64,000 nt of DNA from Flavobacterium psychroterrae (GCF_018380615.1 NZ_JAGYVZ010000010.1:62001-126000), one strand, 5' to 3'. Counted from the first letter of the stretch, positions 33,402-43,094 are shown. Numbers and translations are program-made. The notes: generated by a model from the sequence alone, not told the origin.

Positions 33402-35963
33402 TTAGATTTTTTTGGTTTCCCAAACTAAAGACAAATAATATAGTCCGCCAATTGATGGCCCGCCCAGAATTGAACTATAAGGTTTGTTCAAAATATTAGT
33501 TCCGCCTAATTTGGCAATAATTCCTGTTTTTTTAAAATTATAATTAATTTGCGCATCCATAGACCAATAAGCAGGAACGGTCCCACTCACCAAAAAAGAA
33601 ACATAATCAAAATTGTTTTGATAACGAGCCGTTGCGCTTGCACCAAGATTTCGCCAGATATTGCCTGCAATTAAAGTTCCGTTAACGTTAAATTCGGGCG
33701 TATTAAAACCATCTTCAAGCCCGTCTTTATCATCTGTTCGGTCCAGTTTAGTGTACGTTAAATTCGTTAAAGCGGTGAAAGTTTCATCAAAGCGATATTT
33801 TAAACCTAAACTTCCTCCGTAATTATAAATTTTACTTTTAGAATTCGTCCACAAACGATATCTGTTTTGAGTGTTTTTTGAATATAAAGCAGTAGGAATT
33901 TGAGCAGGATCTGTTGTGTTTGGAATACTTGCTTCAACTTGCGCAATAAAATTTTTATAAGCATTGTAATAAAAATCAGCATCAATAAAGAGATTATTGT
34001 TTAACGCAATTCCTCTAAAACCAAATTCAAATGAATTAACAAATTCTGGTTGTAAATAGGTATAAGGATTTTTCTGAATCGTATTTTTATTCTTTTCAAT
34101 CGCTTGTGCCTGCGTTATTCCTAAAGTATTTACATCATTATTTACCTGCGATTGAAATTTATCGATAGAAGCTTTGGTATATGAATTCTCAAAAATTCCA
34201 TCAGACATTATTCTTAATCCGCCAACACGTTTTACACCGCCGGAATTCACATTCGAAAAACCTTCAAAAATACTCGGGAAGCGATATCCTTTTTGATACG
34301 ACGCTCTAAAACTTATTGTTTCTTTTGGAGAATAAACAGCCGTAAATTGTGGTGTGAATTTCGCATCAAAATAATCCGCTTTATCAATTCTTAAAGTCGC
34401 GCCAAGACTTAATTTATCCTGCCATAAATCTTTCGTCAATTGTGTAAATCCACCTGTTTTTTGATAGGTTAAATTTTCAGAAGGATGAACCGGATTGATA
34501 AAATAATTTCCGTCAGGAACTATTATATAGGTTCTGTAATCAAAACCGCTTAATAATTTTGCGTCTATTTTTTCAAAGAAAGAAGTAAACGCTTTGTCCC
34601 AATTCAATAAACCTTCGGCATGAACCAAAGTCGATTTTACGCGTAAAGCCGCACCAATATCCCAATTATTAATATCAATTAATTCGTTTTTCTTTTTTTC
34701 ATACGCTTCGGTTCCGGGCTCAAATCGTCCCTGATCAGATGTTGTTCGCGCAATTTTATGAGCATCCGCAATAGCAGAACCGTTTGTTATGGCATTTTTA
34801 TAAGCCGTGCTATAATCTGCAAACCATTTATCATCAGATTTATAAGCGCGATCCATATTCTCAGCAAGTGAACGCATATTGTATGAGTTTCCGGTATTTT
34901 CGGTTGTTGCATACGCTTTAACCTGAAATAGTGGCGTGTGATAATCTGCCGAAAATTGATTTAAGTTATAATCGTCTAGTCGAAATCTATTCGAACGCTG
35001 ATAAATCGTATTGATTAAAGCCGTTTTATAAGTCACGACTAATTCATGGTCTTTTTTAGGACGAAAATACAAACCAATATCAGCTATGTAATTTTTGATA
35101 TCATAATCAGAAATATCAGTTTCGCGATATCCGGTTCTGGCAACGACATAATTTTTGCCGTTTAGGTTTAATGTTTTCCTGTTTGCCGATTCATTTCCGT
35201 AGCCATTTACTTCATCATAAGCGGGATTGTCAGCGCCGTATAAATTGGTCGAAGCATTCGCGTTTGGAGCCAAATCGGTTCTGTCATCCGCAACCCAATC
35301 TGTTCCTCCGGTCGATGAAGCATTTAGTTTAATCGCAAATTTAGAACTGAATGCTTTTGCAAAACGCATATTAAACTGCGAATAAACCTTTGGTGAAAAC
35401 CGGTCAATATTGCCAACATGATTTACGCCTGTTAATTGCTGAATGCTGATGCCCTGATAGTCAAAAGGATTTTTAGTTTGAATATTTGCCAGGCCGTTTA
35501 TGGCATTCATTCCGTACAAAGCGGCGGCTGTTCCCGGAATAATTTCGATTTTATCTATATCGAGATCATTTGCGCCGAGTGCATTGGCAATTGGAGCGCC
35601 CAAATGAGGAGCCTGATTATCGATTCCGTCCACTAATTGTGCAAAACGAACGTTTGTTGAATTGGCAAAACCTCTTGTATTGATGACTTTAAAACCTAAA
35701 CTGGGCGTAATAATCTGGACACCTTTTACATTTTCCAGCGCTTCATAAATACTTGGCGATCCCATTTTTTTGGCTTCCGCCGATTTTAATTGTTCAATGC
35801 TGATAGGCGAGCGCATGATTTTTTCAGATCTTCTGGAAGCAGTAATTACAACTTCATTTAATTCTTCTTTTTTGATACTGTCCTGATTTTTTTTGGAATT
35901 TTCTATTTGAGAAAAGCTTTTAAAACTTATAAAAAGCAGGAATATGTAAGCTTGTAATTTCAT
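33402..35963 (-). CDS. TonB-dependent outer-membrane receptor
   Basis: TonB-dependent receptor of 853 aa with signal peptide (1-19, ending FKSFSQ). The plug follows (about 40-155) with NEVVITASRRSEKIMRSPIS, TRGFANSTNVRFAQLVDG and IEIIPGTAAALYGMNAINGL. The rest is a 22-strand barrel with TonB-box-distal C-terminus ending in YLSLVWETKKI. There is no N-terminal carboxypeptidase-like domain and no SusD partner, so it fits the metal/cofactor receptors more than polysaccharide systems. A ModE-type regulator lies 96 bp upstream on the same strand; molybdate or tungstate regulation is possible but inferred. Confidence 0.9.
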   Translation of the reverse strand: MKLQAYIFLLFISFKSFSQIENSKKNQDSIKKEELNEVVITASRRSEKIMRSPISIEQLKSAEAKKMGSPSIYEALENVKGVQIITPSLGFKVINTRGFANSTNVRFAQLVDGIDNQAPHLGAPIANALGANDLDIDKIEIIPGTAAALYGMNAINGLANIQTKNPFDYQGISIQQLTGVNHVGNIDRFSPKVYSQFNMRFAKAFSSKFAIKLNASSTGGTDWVADDRTDLAPNANASTNLYGADNPAYDEVNGYGNESANRKTLNLNGKNYVVARTGYRETDISDYDIKNYIADIGLYFRPKKDHELVVTYKTALINTIYQRSNRFRLDDYNLNQFSADYHTPLFQVKAYATTENTGNSYNMRSLAENMDRAYKSDDKWFADYSTAYKNAITNGSAIADAHKIARTTSDQGRFEPGTEAYEKKKNELIDINNWDIGAALRVKSTLVHAEGLLNWDKAFTSFFEKIDAKLLSGFDYRTYIIVPDGNYFINPVHPSENLTYQKTGGFTQLTKDLWQDKLSLGATLRIDKADYFDAKFTPQFTAVYSPKETISFRASYQKGYRFPSIFEGFSNVNSGGVKRVGGLRIMSDGIFENSYTKASIDKFQSQVNNDVNTLGITQAQAIEKNKNTIQKNPYTYLQPEFVNSFEFGFRGIALNNNLFIDADFYYNAYKNFIAQVEASIPNTTDPAQIPTALYSKNTQNRYRLWTNSKSKIYNYGGSLGLKYRFDETFTALTNLTYTKLDRTDDKDGLEDGFNTPEFNVNGTLIAGNIWRNLGASATARYQNNFDYVSFLVSGTVPAYWSMDAQINYNFKKTGIIAKLGGTNILNKPYSSILGGPSIGGLYYLSLVWETKKI

Positions 35964-36059
35964 AAATCAATTAATATTTTCAGTATGTTTTGAAATGAAT
36001 ACTGACAGTTTGAAAAATTGGTTTTTAGTTATTTGTTTTTTAAATGAATTTGATGTTTT

Positions 36060-36407
36060 TTAAAATTTCAGATTTTGAGTTTCTTTTTGAGCAAAATCTT
36101 TAATTCGTTTTTCGATTTCGTAAAAAATTACAATTGCTTTTTCTCCCGCTTCGGTCAGTTTTGCACCTCCGCCGCCTTTTCCACCAAGAAGTTTTTCGAC
36201 CAAAGGACTTTCAGCACGCTGATTCATTTCTTCTACGAGTTGCCACGCTTGACGATACGACATTTTCATTTCTTTCGCAGCATTTGTAATAGATCCTGTT
36301 TTTCGAATATTCTCTAATAACCATATTTTTCCAATTCCTAAAAATGGACCTTCGGTTTCCTGAATCCAAAGTCGGACTTCGACAGAATATTTTTTACTAT
36401 TATCCAT
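36060..36407 (-). CDS. ModE-like winged-helix regulator
   Basis: DNA-binding domain-only protein of 115 aa, like the N-terminal half of ModE. The HTH covers KTGSITNAAKEMKMSYRQAWQLVEEMN, followed by the wing with the hallmark GGKGGGGAKLTEAG and a helical tail. The molybdate-binding MOP domains of full ModE are missing, as in many bacteria. It lies immediately upstream of the TonB receptor on the same strand, which it probably controls. A perfect 11-bp inverted repeat 150 bp upstream is a candidate operator. Confidence 0.85.
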   Translation of the reverse strand: MDNSKKYSVEVRLWIQETEGPFLGIGKIWLLENIRKTGSITNAAKEMKMSYRQAWQLVEEMNQRAESPLVEKLLGGKGGGGAKLTEAGEKAIVIFYEIEKRIKDFAQKETQNLKF

Positions 36408-36476
36408 TTAATCATTTAATAATCTAACAAAAATAGTGGTTTTTATGTAATATTATTCTCTCGATGCTTCTTTTGT

Positions 36477-36523
36477 ACAGGATTAAAATCCAGCGCTACA
36501 ATATAATTCGTTTCTGCGGAATT
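36477..36523 (+). repeat. Left-half copy of the 103-bp repeat element
   Basis: Matches the left part of the element at 13935, including the diverged end and CGCTACAATATAATTCGTTT. The right half and right inverted repeat are missing. Confidence 0.55.
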
Positions 36524-36556
36524 TTAATAACAAAAGATATTCTGCTACGTATTAAA

Positions 36557-36580
36557 ACGTAAAAATAAGTATTTTTACGT
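36557..36580. promoter_or_regulatory. Perfect inverted repeat, candidate operator
   Basis: ACGTAAAAATA and its inverse TATTTTTACGT, separated by AG, between the divergent modE-like and leuS genes. It is flanked by more ACGTA words (TACGTATT before, TTACGTAATC across its end). The shape fits a dimeric regulator site; binding by the ModE-like protein is inference. Confidence 0.4.
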
Positions 36581-36629
36581 AATCATAAATAGGTGTTTTG
36601 TTATTTTATTTTTTTGTCAACGAAATAGC

Positions 36630-36660
36630 TTTGGTACAATCTGTAATAAATGTAAATTTG
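36630..36660 (+). promoter_or_regulatory. Promoter of leuS
   Basis: TTTG at 36630-36633 and TAAATTTG at 36653-36660, spaced 19 bp: a full match to the Bacteroidota vegetative promoter. Confidence 0.7.
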
Positions 36661-36714
36661 CGAACTTAAAACTTAGAAACTTAGTTACTCAGTAGCTTAG
36701 CAACTCAAAAAAAA

Positions 36715-39576
36715 ATGAAATACAATCCAAACGAAATCGAAGAAAAATGGCAAAAATATTGGGCTGAAAACCAAACTTTTGCTGCATCAAACAATTCTGA
36801 AAAACCCAAGCATTATGTTCTGGATATGTTTCCTTATCCGTCAGGTGCAGGATTACACGTTGGGCATCCGCTGGGTTATATTGCTTCAGATGTTTATTCT
36901 CGTTTCAAAAGACATCAGGGTTTCAATGTTTTGCACCCAATGGGATATGATAGTTTTGGATTGCCGGCAGAACAATATGCGATACAAACGGGACAGCGTC
37001 CTGAAGATACAACGCGCGTAAATATTGACGGTGGAGTAGATAAAGAAGGAAAGCAAATTGCAGGATATAGAAAACAATTAGATAAAATTGGTTTTTCATT
37101 TGATTGGAGTCGTGAAGTACGTACTTCAAATCCTGATTATTACAAACATACACAATGGATTTTTATCCAATTATTTAATTCCTGGTATTGCAGAAAAGAA
37201 GGAAAAGCATTTGATATTTCAGAGCTTGTAAAAGTTTTTAGTGAAGAAGGAAATGTTTTGGTTGAAGCTGTTTGCGATGATAATGTTGCCATTTTTACAG
37301 CAGAAGAATGGAACTCCTATTCTGAAGATCAAAAAGAAAAAATCCTTTTGCAATACAGAATGACGTATTTAGCAGAAACAGAAGTAAACTGGTGTCCTGG
37401 TTTAGGAACTGTTTTGGCAAATGATGAAATTGTAAACGGAGTTTCAGAGCGTGGAGGATATCCTGTAATCCGCAAAAAAATGACCCAATGGAGCATGCGA
37501 ATCTCTGCTTATGCAGAACGTTTGTTGCAAGGTTTAAATGATATCGACTGGAGCGAATCTATAAAAGAATCACAAAGAAACTGGATTGGAAAATCGGTTG
37601 GGGCAATGGTAACTTTTCATGTGAAAAATCATGATGAAGTGATTGATGTGTTTACTACAAGACCTGATACTATTTTTGGGGTTACCTTTATGACTTTGGC
37701 GCCGGAACATCCTTTAGTCTCAAAAATAGTTACTATAGAACAAAAAGCGATTATTGAGGCATATATCGAAAAAACAGCAAAACGTTCAGAACGTGAGCGT
37801 ATGGCCGATGTAAAAACTATTTCTGGCGTATTTACCGGAGCTTATGCAGAGCATCCTTTTACAAAAGAAGCAATTCCGGTTTGGATTGGGGATTATGTTT
37901 TGGCAGGTTATGGAACTGGTGCTGTAATGGCGGTTCCTTGTGGAGACGAAAGAGATTATGCTTTTGCTAATTTCTTTAAAGGTCAAAACGGAATGCCGGA
38001 AATCAAGAATATTTTTAATAAGGATATTTCCGAAGCTGCTTTTGGAGCTAAAGAAGGGTTTGAATTAGTAGATTCTGATTTCCTAAATGGATTAAATTAT
38101 AAAACAGGAACTCAAAAAGTAATTACCGAATTAGAAGCGATAAACCAAGGAAGCGGAAAAACAAATTACCGTTTGCGTGATGCTGTTTTCTCTCGTCAGC
38201 GTTATTGGGGAGAACCTTTCCCGGTTTATTATGTAAATGGTTTGCCAAAGATGATCGACGCGCAATATTTGCCAATTATCTTGCCGGAAGTTGAGAAATA
38301 TTTACCAACCGAAGATGGTTTGCCTCCGTTAGGAAACGCAACAATCTGGGCTTGGGACACAAAAAATAATGAAGTTGTTAATACAGATTTAGTTGATAAT
38401 TTCGAGATTTTCCCTCTTGAATTGAACACCATGCCGGGTTGGGCAGGAAGTTCATGGTATTGGATGCGTTATATGGATGCGCATAACGAAACCGAATTTG
38501 CAAGTAAAGAAGCTTTGGCGTATTGGGAAAGTGTAGATTTATATATTGGAGGAAGCGAACACGCAACCGGACATTTATTATACTCTCGTTTCTGGAATAA
38601 ATTCTTAAAAGACAAAGGTTTTGCTCCAACCGAAGAACCATTCAAAAAACTGATCAATCAGGGAATGATTTTGGGAACAAGTGCTTTTGTGTATAGATTA
38701 GAAGGAACAAATACTTTCGTTTCTAAAAACAAAATTGGAGATCAAAAAGTACAGCCAATTCACGCTGATGTTTCAATAGTAAATTCTTCTGATGAACTGG
38801 ATGTGGAAAAATTCAAAAATTCAAGAGAAGAATATAAAACCGCAGAATTCGTTACAGACGAAAACGGAAAATACATCGTTGGTCGGGAAGTCGAAAAAAT
38901 GTCGAAATCAAAATACAATGTAGTAACTCCGGATGATATTTGCGATGAATATGGAGCTGATACATTGCGTTTGTACGAAATGTTTTTAGGTCCGTTAGAA
39001 CAGGCAAAACCTTGGAATACTGCAGGAATTTCAGGAGTATTTGGATTCCTGAAAAAATTATGGAGATTGTATTTTGACGATAATGGTTTAATAGTAAACA
39101 ACGACGAACCAACAAAAGACAACTTAAAATCATTACACAAAACCATTAAAAAAGTAGCAGAAGACATTGAGAGTTTTTCTTTTAATACTTCAGTTTCTCA
39201 GTTTATGATTTGTGTAAATGAATTATCAACTCAAAATTGCCATTCAAGAGCAATCTTAGAACCGTTAGCGATTTTGGTTTCGCCTTATGCACCACATATC
39301 GCAGAGGAATTATGGTCACAATTAGGAAATAAGGAATCAATTTCAACCGTTGCTTTTCCTGTTTTTGAAGCAAAACACTTAGTTGAAACTAATAAGGAAT
39401 ATCCGGTTTCTTTCAACGGAAAAATGCGTTTCACAATCGAATTGCCTTTGGATTTAACCAAAGGTGAAATCGAAGAAATCATTATGAAAGATGAAAGAAC
39501 ATTGAAACAATTAGATGGTAAAACACCAAACAAAGTAATTATCGTTCCTGGTAAAATCATCAATTTGGTTGGTTAA
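36715..39576 (+). CDS. leuS: Leucine--tRNA ligase
   Basis: Class I synthetase of 953 aa. The HIGH motif is PYPSGAGLHVGHPLGY (about 40-55) and the KMSKS motif is EKMSKSKYN. The editing domain contains TTRPDTIFGVTFM and GTGAVMAVPCGDERD. The protein is longer than the E. coli enzyme. One extra segment is near residues 160-215 (FDISELVKVFSEEGNVLVEA and after), and another lies before KMSKS (about 665-715); both are common in Bacteroidota. Many small frames on the opposite strand here are shadows of this gene. Confidence 0.97.
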   Translation: MKYNPNEIEEKWQKYWAENQTFAASNNSEKPKHYVLDMFPYPSGAGLHVGHPLGYIASDVYSRFKRHQGFNVLHPMGYDSFGLPAEQYAIQTGQRPEDTTRVNIDGGVDKEGKQIAGYRKQLDKIGFSFDWSREVRTSNPDYYKHTQWIFIQLFNSWYCRKEGKAFDISELVKVFSEEGNVLVEAVCDDNVAIFTAEEWNSYSEDQKEKILLQYRMTYLAETEVNWCPGLGTVLANDEIVNGVSERGGYPVIRKKMTQWSMRISAYAERLLQGLNDIDWSESIKESQRNWIGKSVGAMVTFHVKNHDEVIDVFTTRPDTIFGVTFMTLAPEHPLVSKIVTIEQKAIIEAYIEKTAKRSERERMADVKTISGVFTGAYAEHPFTKEAIPVWIGDYVLAGYGTGAVMAVPCGDERDYAFANFFKGQNGMPEIKNIFNKDISEAAFGAKEGFELVDSDFLNGLNYKTGTQKVITELEAINQGSGKTNYRLRDAVFSRQRYWGEPFPVYYVNGLPKMIDAQYLPIILPEVEKYLPTEDGLPPLGNATIWAWDTKNNEVVNTDLVDNFEIFPLELNTMPGWAGSSWYWMRYMDAHNETEFASKEALAYWESVDLYIGGSEHATGHLLYSRFWNKFLKDKGFAPTEEPFKKLINQGMILGTSAFVYRLEGTNTFVSKNKIGDQKVQPIHADVSIVNSSDELDVEKFKNSREEYKTAEFVTDENGKYIVGREVEKMSKSKYNVVTPDDICDEYGADTLRLYEMFLGPLEQAKPWNTAGISGVFGFLKKLWRLYFDDNGLIVNNDEPTKDNLKSLHKTIKKVAEDIESFSFNTSVSQFMICVNELSTQNCHSRAILEPLAILVSPYAPHIAEELWSQLGNKESISTVAFPVFEAKHLVETNKEYPVSFNGKMRFTIELPLDLTKGEIEEIIMKDERTLKQLDGKTPNKVIIVPGKIINLVG

Positions 39577-39590
39577 CCAAATAAATTCCA

Positions 39591-39608
39591 TCCCGATAGC
39601 TATCGGGA
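39591..39608. repeat. 18-bp palindrome TCCCGATAGCTATCGGGA
   Basis: Perfect copy, 15 bp after the leuS stop, next to the terminator. Confidence 0.75.
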
Positions 39609-39609
39609 T

Positions 39610-39655
39610 TAAAATTCCAAATTCCAACTTTTGTTGGGGTTTGGAATTTTTTTTA
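39610..39655 (+). terminator. TTCCAAAT-type terminator of leuS
   Basis: AAAATTCCAAATTCCAAC paired with GTTGGGGTTTGGAATTTT, then a long T-run. Confidence 0.7.
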
Positions 39656-39663
39656 TTTTTTTT

Positions 39664-39721
39664 GCCACAAATTTCACAAATTTTCACCAATTCAATTCGT
39701 GTAAATTCGTGCAATTTGTGT
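39664..39721. repeat. Long inverted repeat, GCCAC family
   Basis: Left arm GCCACAAATTTCACAAATTT, right arm AATTCGTGCAATTTGTGTC region; pairs imperfectly. Related to 10536 and 58807. Confidence 0.55.
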
Positions 39722-39933
39722 CGAAATGATAGAAGCGCAAGCATTGCGTCTCCATATTGAAAAGTTTGTTGTTTAAAAAAAAACAAATTCCGACCGAATT
39801 AATAATATTTCTTATCAAAATAATCTTTTAAATTAATTTGATTTCAAAATGCCAAAATGACATTTTTTGAAATTGGTTCATAAATTGCAGTTTGTTTTGT
39901 AACTTTAATAATCAATCAAATAAAAATTATAAT

Positions 39934-40620
39934 ATGGGAAGTGAATATTTAATTCTGGCAGGAGCAATTATGTTGTTCAGTTGGATGGTGAGTTCAAAGC
40001 TCAAAAGTAAATTTGAATTATACTCGAAATTGCAATTACGAAACGGAATGAGCGGCGCCGAAATTGCCGAAAAAATGTTAGCCGATAATGGTATTACTGA
40101 TGTTCGTGTGATTTCAACTCCGGGACAGTTAACGGATCATTATAATCCTACAGATAAAACTGTTAATTTAAGTGAAGCAGTTTATAATCATCGTAATGCT
40201 GCTGCGGCTGCTGTTGCGGCACATGAATGCGGTCACGCCGTACAACATTCTATAGGTTATGAATGGTTGACAATGCGATCTAAATTAGTGCCAATTGTAA
40301 ACGTTGCATCAAATTATATGCAATGGATTTTATTGGCGGGAATTCTGATGATTAGAACTTTTCCGCAATTGTTATTAGTTGGAATTGTAGTTTTTGCAGT
40401 AACAACTTTATTTTCGATTATAACTTTGCCGGTAGAATATGACGCAAGTAACAGAGCGCTTGCGTGGTTAGAAAATAAACATATGCTTACACAAGAAGAA
40501 CAAGCAGGAGCAAAAGATGCATTAAAATGGGCGGCCAGAACTTATTTAGTAGCTGCAATAGGATCTATTGCCACATTGTTATACTATATCTCGATTTATT
40601 CCGGAAGCAGAAGGAACTAA
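39934..40620 (+). CDS. YugP-type zinc metallopeptidase
   Basis: Membrane metalloprotease-like protein of 228 aa from the ATG at 39934 (MGSEYLILAG). Helix at about 4-20, the zinc motif AAHECGHAV (His97, Glu98, His101), then three further helices (about 125-170 and 205-222) and the conserved PVEYDASNRALAWL. The family (PF04298) is widespread; substrates are unknown. An earlier in-frame ATG at 39892 lacks family similarity and was rejected. Confidence 0.85.
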   Translation: MGSEYLILAGAIMLFSWMVSSKLKSKFELYSKLQLRNGMSGAEIAEKMLADNGITDVRVISTPGQLTDHYNPTDKTVNLSEAVYNHRNAAAAAVAAHECGHAVQHSIGYEWLTMRSKLVPIVNVASNYMQWILLAGILMIRTFPQLLLVGIVVFAVTTLFSIITLPVEYDASNRALAWLENKHMLTQEEQAGAKDALKWAARTYLVAAIGSIATLLYYISIYSGSRRN

Positions 40621-40729
40621 AAAAAACAAATTCCAATTTAAAAAATCCAAATTCCAAATTATTGGAATTTCAACCCTGGAGATTTTTATAAAAAACCATA
40701 TAGGGTTTTGTTGTTTACATATGTATATT

Positions 40730-40831
40730 AAACCGGATTAAATCCGACCCCAAAATATAGCCCACGCCAAAGACTTTTTTTTAGTTCCGAAGGAACATGT
40801 TATATTGTAGGGCTGGACTTCAGTCCAGTTT
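40730..40831 (-). repeat. 102-bp repeat element, second copy, inverted
   Basis: Reverse-complement relative of 13935-14037, with ends AAACCGGATTAAATCCGA and CTGGACTTCAGTCCAGTTT and the TTCCGAAGGAA hairpin inside. As in the first copy, an ACCCGACAG-type terminator follows within 35 bp. Confidence 0.65.
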
Positions 40832-40860
40832 ATTTCATGAACATTATATTTATAAAAGAC

Positions 40861-40900
40861 AACAAACCCGACAGGTTTCAAAAATCTGTCGGGTTTGTTA
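40861..40900. terminator. ACCCGACAGG bidirectional terminator
   Basis: AACAAACCCGACAG paired with CTGTCGGGTTTGTT, serving the convergent zinc peptidase and Lrp-family genes. Confidence 0.75.
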
Positions 40901-40926
40901 TTTGTTTAAATTAAAATTTGGAATTT

Positions 40927-41397
40927 CTATAATTGAATCTGCCTGTCAATCTGCTGATCCAATGATATAAATGTTTCAGTTCTTGAAACGCCTTCAATGG
41001 CTTGAATTTTTGTATTTAAAAGCTGCATTAAATGCTCATTGTCACGACAAATGATTTTTATCAAAACCGACCAGTTTCCTGTTGTATAATGACATTCGAG
41101 AACTTCGGGAATTTTTTTTAAATCTTTTACGGCTTCAGAGTTTCGCGAAGCTTTGTCGAGGTAAACGCCAATAAATGCCATTGTGTTATAACCTAAAACT
41201 TTTGGGTTTACAGTGAATTTAGATCCTGAAATTACGCCTGATTGTTCGAGTTTCTTCAAACGCTGATGAATCGCAGCTCCGGAAATGCCTATTTTATTGG
41301 CGATTTGTAAAATAGGTTTTCGGGCATCATACATTAAATAGCGTAGAATTTCTTTATCGATACCGTCAATTTCAATTATAAGGGAGTTGATTTTCAT
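40927..41397 (-). CDS. Lrp/AsnC-family transcriptional regulator
   Basis: Regulator of 156 aa. The N-terminal HTH (DGIDKEILRYLMYDARKPIL, ANKIGISGAAIHQRLKKLEQSG) is typical. The C-terminal RAM effector domain follows (about 75-156, GYNTMAFIGVYLDKA and ETFISLDQ). It forms dimers or higher oligomers and responds to amino acids in general; the ligand here is unknown. Transcribed alone. Confidence 0.9.
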   Translation of the reverse strand: MKINSLIIEIDGIDKEILRYLMYDARKPILQIANKIGISGAAIHQRLKKLEQSGVISGSKFTVNPKVLGYNTMAFIGVYLDKASRNSEAVKDLKKIPEVLECHYTTGNWSVLIKIICRDNEHLMQLLNTKIQAIEGVSRTETFISLDQQIDRQIQL

Positions 41398-41587
41398 AAG
41401 AGTTGTAATTTCAAACTAATTTTGGTTATTTGGTTTTAGTTATAAATCAAATATAATCAAAATGCTTTAAAAAGAAAAATTCCAATATTTGAAATTCCAA
41501 ATTCCAAATGAAGATGAAACTTTCTTATTTATTTGTTTGCCGGGCTTTAAGACTTTGATAAAAATTAGTGAGATTCAATTAAAAAGA

Positions 41588-41630
41588 AAAATTCCAAATC
41601 CCAACGGTAAAGTTGGAATTTGGAATTTTA
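41588..41630 (-). terminator. TTCCAAAT-type terminator after hemD
   Basis: AAAATTCCAAATCCCAAC / GTTGGAATTTGGAATTTT with a 6-nt loop, 22 bp beyond the hemD stop. Confidence 0.65.
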
Positions 41631-41652
41631 AAAATTGAATATTTTGAAGGAA

Positions 41653-42402
41653 TTACTTCCCTTTGTTTGCTTCGCTAATGTATTTTTCTAAAGCCATTGT
41701 CATTGAAGGAGTTTCAGGAGTTGGAGCAAGAATATCGATTCTTAAACCATGATCAAGAGCTTCTTTTTGAGTTGTGCTTCCAAAAACTGCAATTCTGGTA
41801 TCGTTTTGTTTGAAATCAGGAAAGTTTTTAAACAATGATTTAATTCCCGTTGGACTAAAGAATGCCAGAACATCATAATAAACATCTGCAAGATCAGATA
41901 AGTCACTCATTACTGTTTTATAAAAAACAGCTTGTGCCCAATCAACTTTCAGGTTGTTTAGTGTTATAGGAGCATCGGCATTTAATTGGTCAGATGCAGG
42001 AAGCAAAAACTTTTCGTCTTTGTACTTTTTAATAAGAGGTGATAAATCCGCAAAATCTTTTGCTCCAACGTAAATCTTACGCTTTCTATACACAACATAC
42101 TTTTGCAGGTAAAATGCAACAGCTTCAGATTGGCAGAAATATTTCAATCCTTCAGGAACTTTATAACGCATTTCATCTGCTACTCTAAAAAAATGATCCA
42201 CCGCATTACGGCTTGTCAAAATTATTGCAGTATAATGATTAAGATCGATTTTTTGTAATCGTATCTCTTTTGCATTAACCCCTTCCACATGAATAAATGG
42301 TCTGAAATCAATTTTTATTTTGTGTTTTTGTTGGAGCTCAAAGTAAGGAGAATTTTCCACTTTAGGTTCAGGCTGTGACACCAAAATTGTTTTCACTTTC
42401 AT
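41653..42402 (-). CDS. hemD: Uroporphyrinogen-III synthase
   Basis: HemD-family protein of 249 aa, which would close hydroxymethylbilane to uroporphyrinogen III in haem synthesis. The family is poorly conserved; support comes from the two-lobe pattern with YTAIILTSRNAVDHFF, FLLPASDQLNADAP, and YDVLAFFSPTGIKSLF plus IAVFGSTTQKEALDHGLR. The ATG at 42402 (MKVKTILVSQPEP) gives the family start; the longer frame from 42441 overlaps the next gene. It follows a DUF4271 gene with a 14-bp gap, a pairing usual in Bacteroidota. Confidence 0.85.
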   Translation of the reverse strand: MKVKTILVSQPEPKVENSPYFELQQKHKIKIDFRPFIHVEGVNAKEIRLQKIDLNHYTAIILTSRNAVDHFFRVADEMRYKVPEGLKYFCQSEAVAFYLQKYVVYRKRKIYVGAKDFADLSPLIKKYKDEKFLLPASDQLNADAPITLNNLKVDWAQAVFYKTVMSDLSDLADVYYDVLAFFSPTGIKSLFKNFPDFKQNDTRIAVFGSTTQKEALDHGLRIDILAPTPETPSMTMALEKYISEANKGK

Positions 42403-42416
42403 ATAATAAACGTTTT

Positions 42417-43094
42417 CTAAGCACTCCCTTTTGTAATCCAATAATAGAGAAAATAATAAGGTGCTATTTCAAGAGCGCAAAGATATAAAATAAAATAAAA
42501 TAACTTACCGATTATTGCGTTTTGATACGTTTTTATTGAAATAAAATATGAGTATAGGCTAATACACAGTGAAATAGCGATTATTACCAGCGGTATAACC
42601 TGAGGAATATTGTCATAATAAAACAAAATTGCATTAACAGGAAGGATTAAAATGCCAATATAAGTTCTGTATGTAACTTTTTGTAAGTTAAAAAGATCGG
42701 CAAATTCATCAATGTTGAATGAAGTTGCAACAATTTTTTCGATTAGAAATTTTGCTAAAATAAAATAAAGTAAAAATGTAGCGATCTGAATAAACAGTAA
42801 CCAGTCCGTTTTATCGGTTTTTCCGGGATATTCAAAAATATGCATCGTTAACTGAATAAAAAAAGCATATGAAATGACTTGTACAAAAAACAAGCCAACC
42901 GTAAAGCTGCTTTTTAAATGGTTGTTATCACGATAAATTTTTGCGTATTTGTCTGAAAAAATAAGCTTGCTAAATTCGCTAAATCGAGTTTCGTAAGCTG
43001 ATTTAGTCATAGCAACAACAGCAAAAGTCAACACAAATAAAAGTGTCGCCCAGTCTCTGTTTTCGATAATTCGAGGGTGAAGTTGTTCAATCAT
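42417..43094 (-). CDS. DUF4271 membrane protein
   Basis: Inner-membrane protein of 225 aa with about six helices; ENRDWATLLFVLTFA at the start and the final IAPYYFLYYWITKG are characteristic of DUF4271, a Bacteroidota family without known function. Directly upstream of hemD on the same strand. A TAATTTTG promoter -7 match lies at 43102-43109 on the minus strand, only 8 bp before the start, implying a very short leader. Confidence 0.8.
   Translation of the reverse strand: MIEQLHPRIIENRDWATLLFVLTFAVVAMTKSAYETRFSEFSKLIFSDKYAKIYRDNNHLKSSFTVGLFFVQVISYAFFIQLTMHIFEYPGKTDKTDWLLFIQIATFLLYFILAKFLIEKIVATSFNIDEFADLFNLQKVTYRTYIGILILPVNAILFYYDNIPQVIPLVIIAISLCISLYSYFISIKTYQNAIIGKLFYFILYLCALEIAPYYFLYYWITKGSA

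Larger units (their letters stand above)
39577..39933. other. Intergenic region with palindrome, terminator and hairpin repeat
   Basis: Contains in order the 18-bp palindrome, the leuS terminator and a GCCAC-type long inverted repeat. No gene seen; the last 100 bp are the presumed promoter of the zinc peptidase. Confidence 0.6.
40621..40926. other. Intergenic region with repeat element and terminator
   Basis: Convergent region with no gene: TTCCAAAT fragments (40625-40672), an inverted copy of the 103-bp element, then an ACCCGACAGG hairpin. Confidence 0.6.

Noticed and set aside
36779..39563. Many frames within leuS on both strands
   Set aside because: All are shadows of the 953-aa synthetase, whose motifs are intact throughout.
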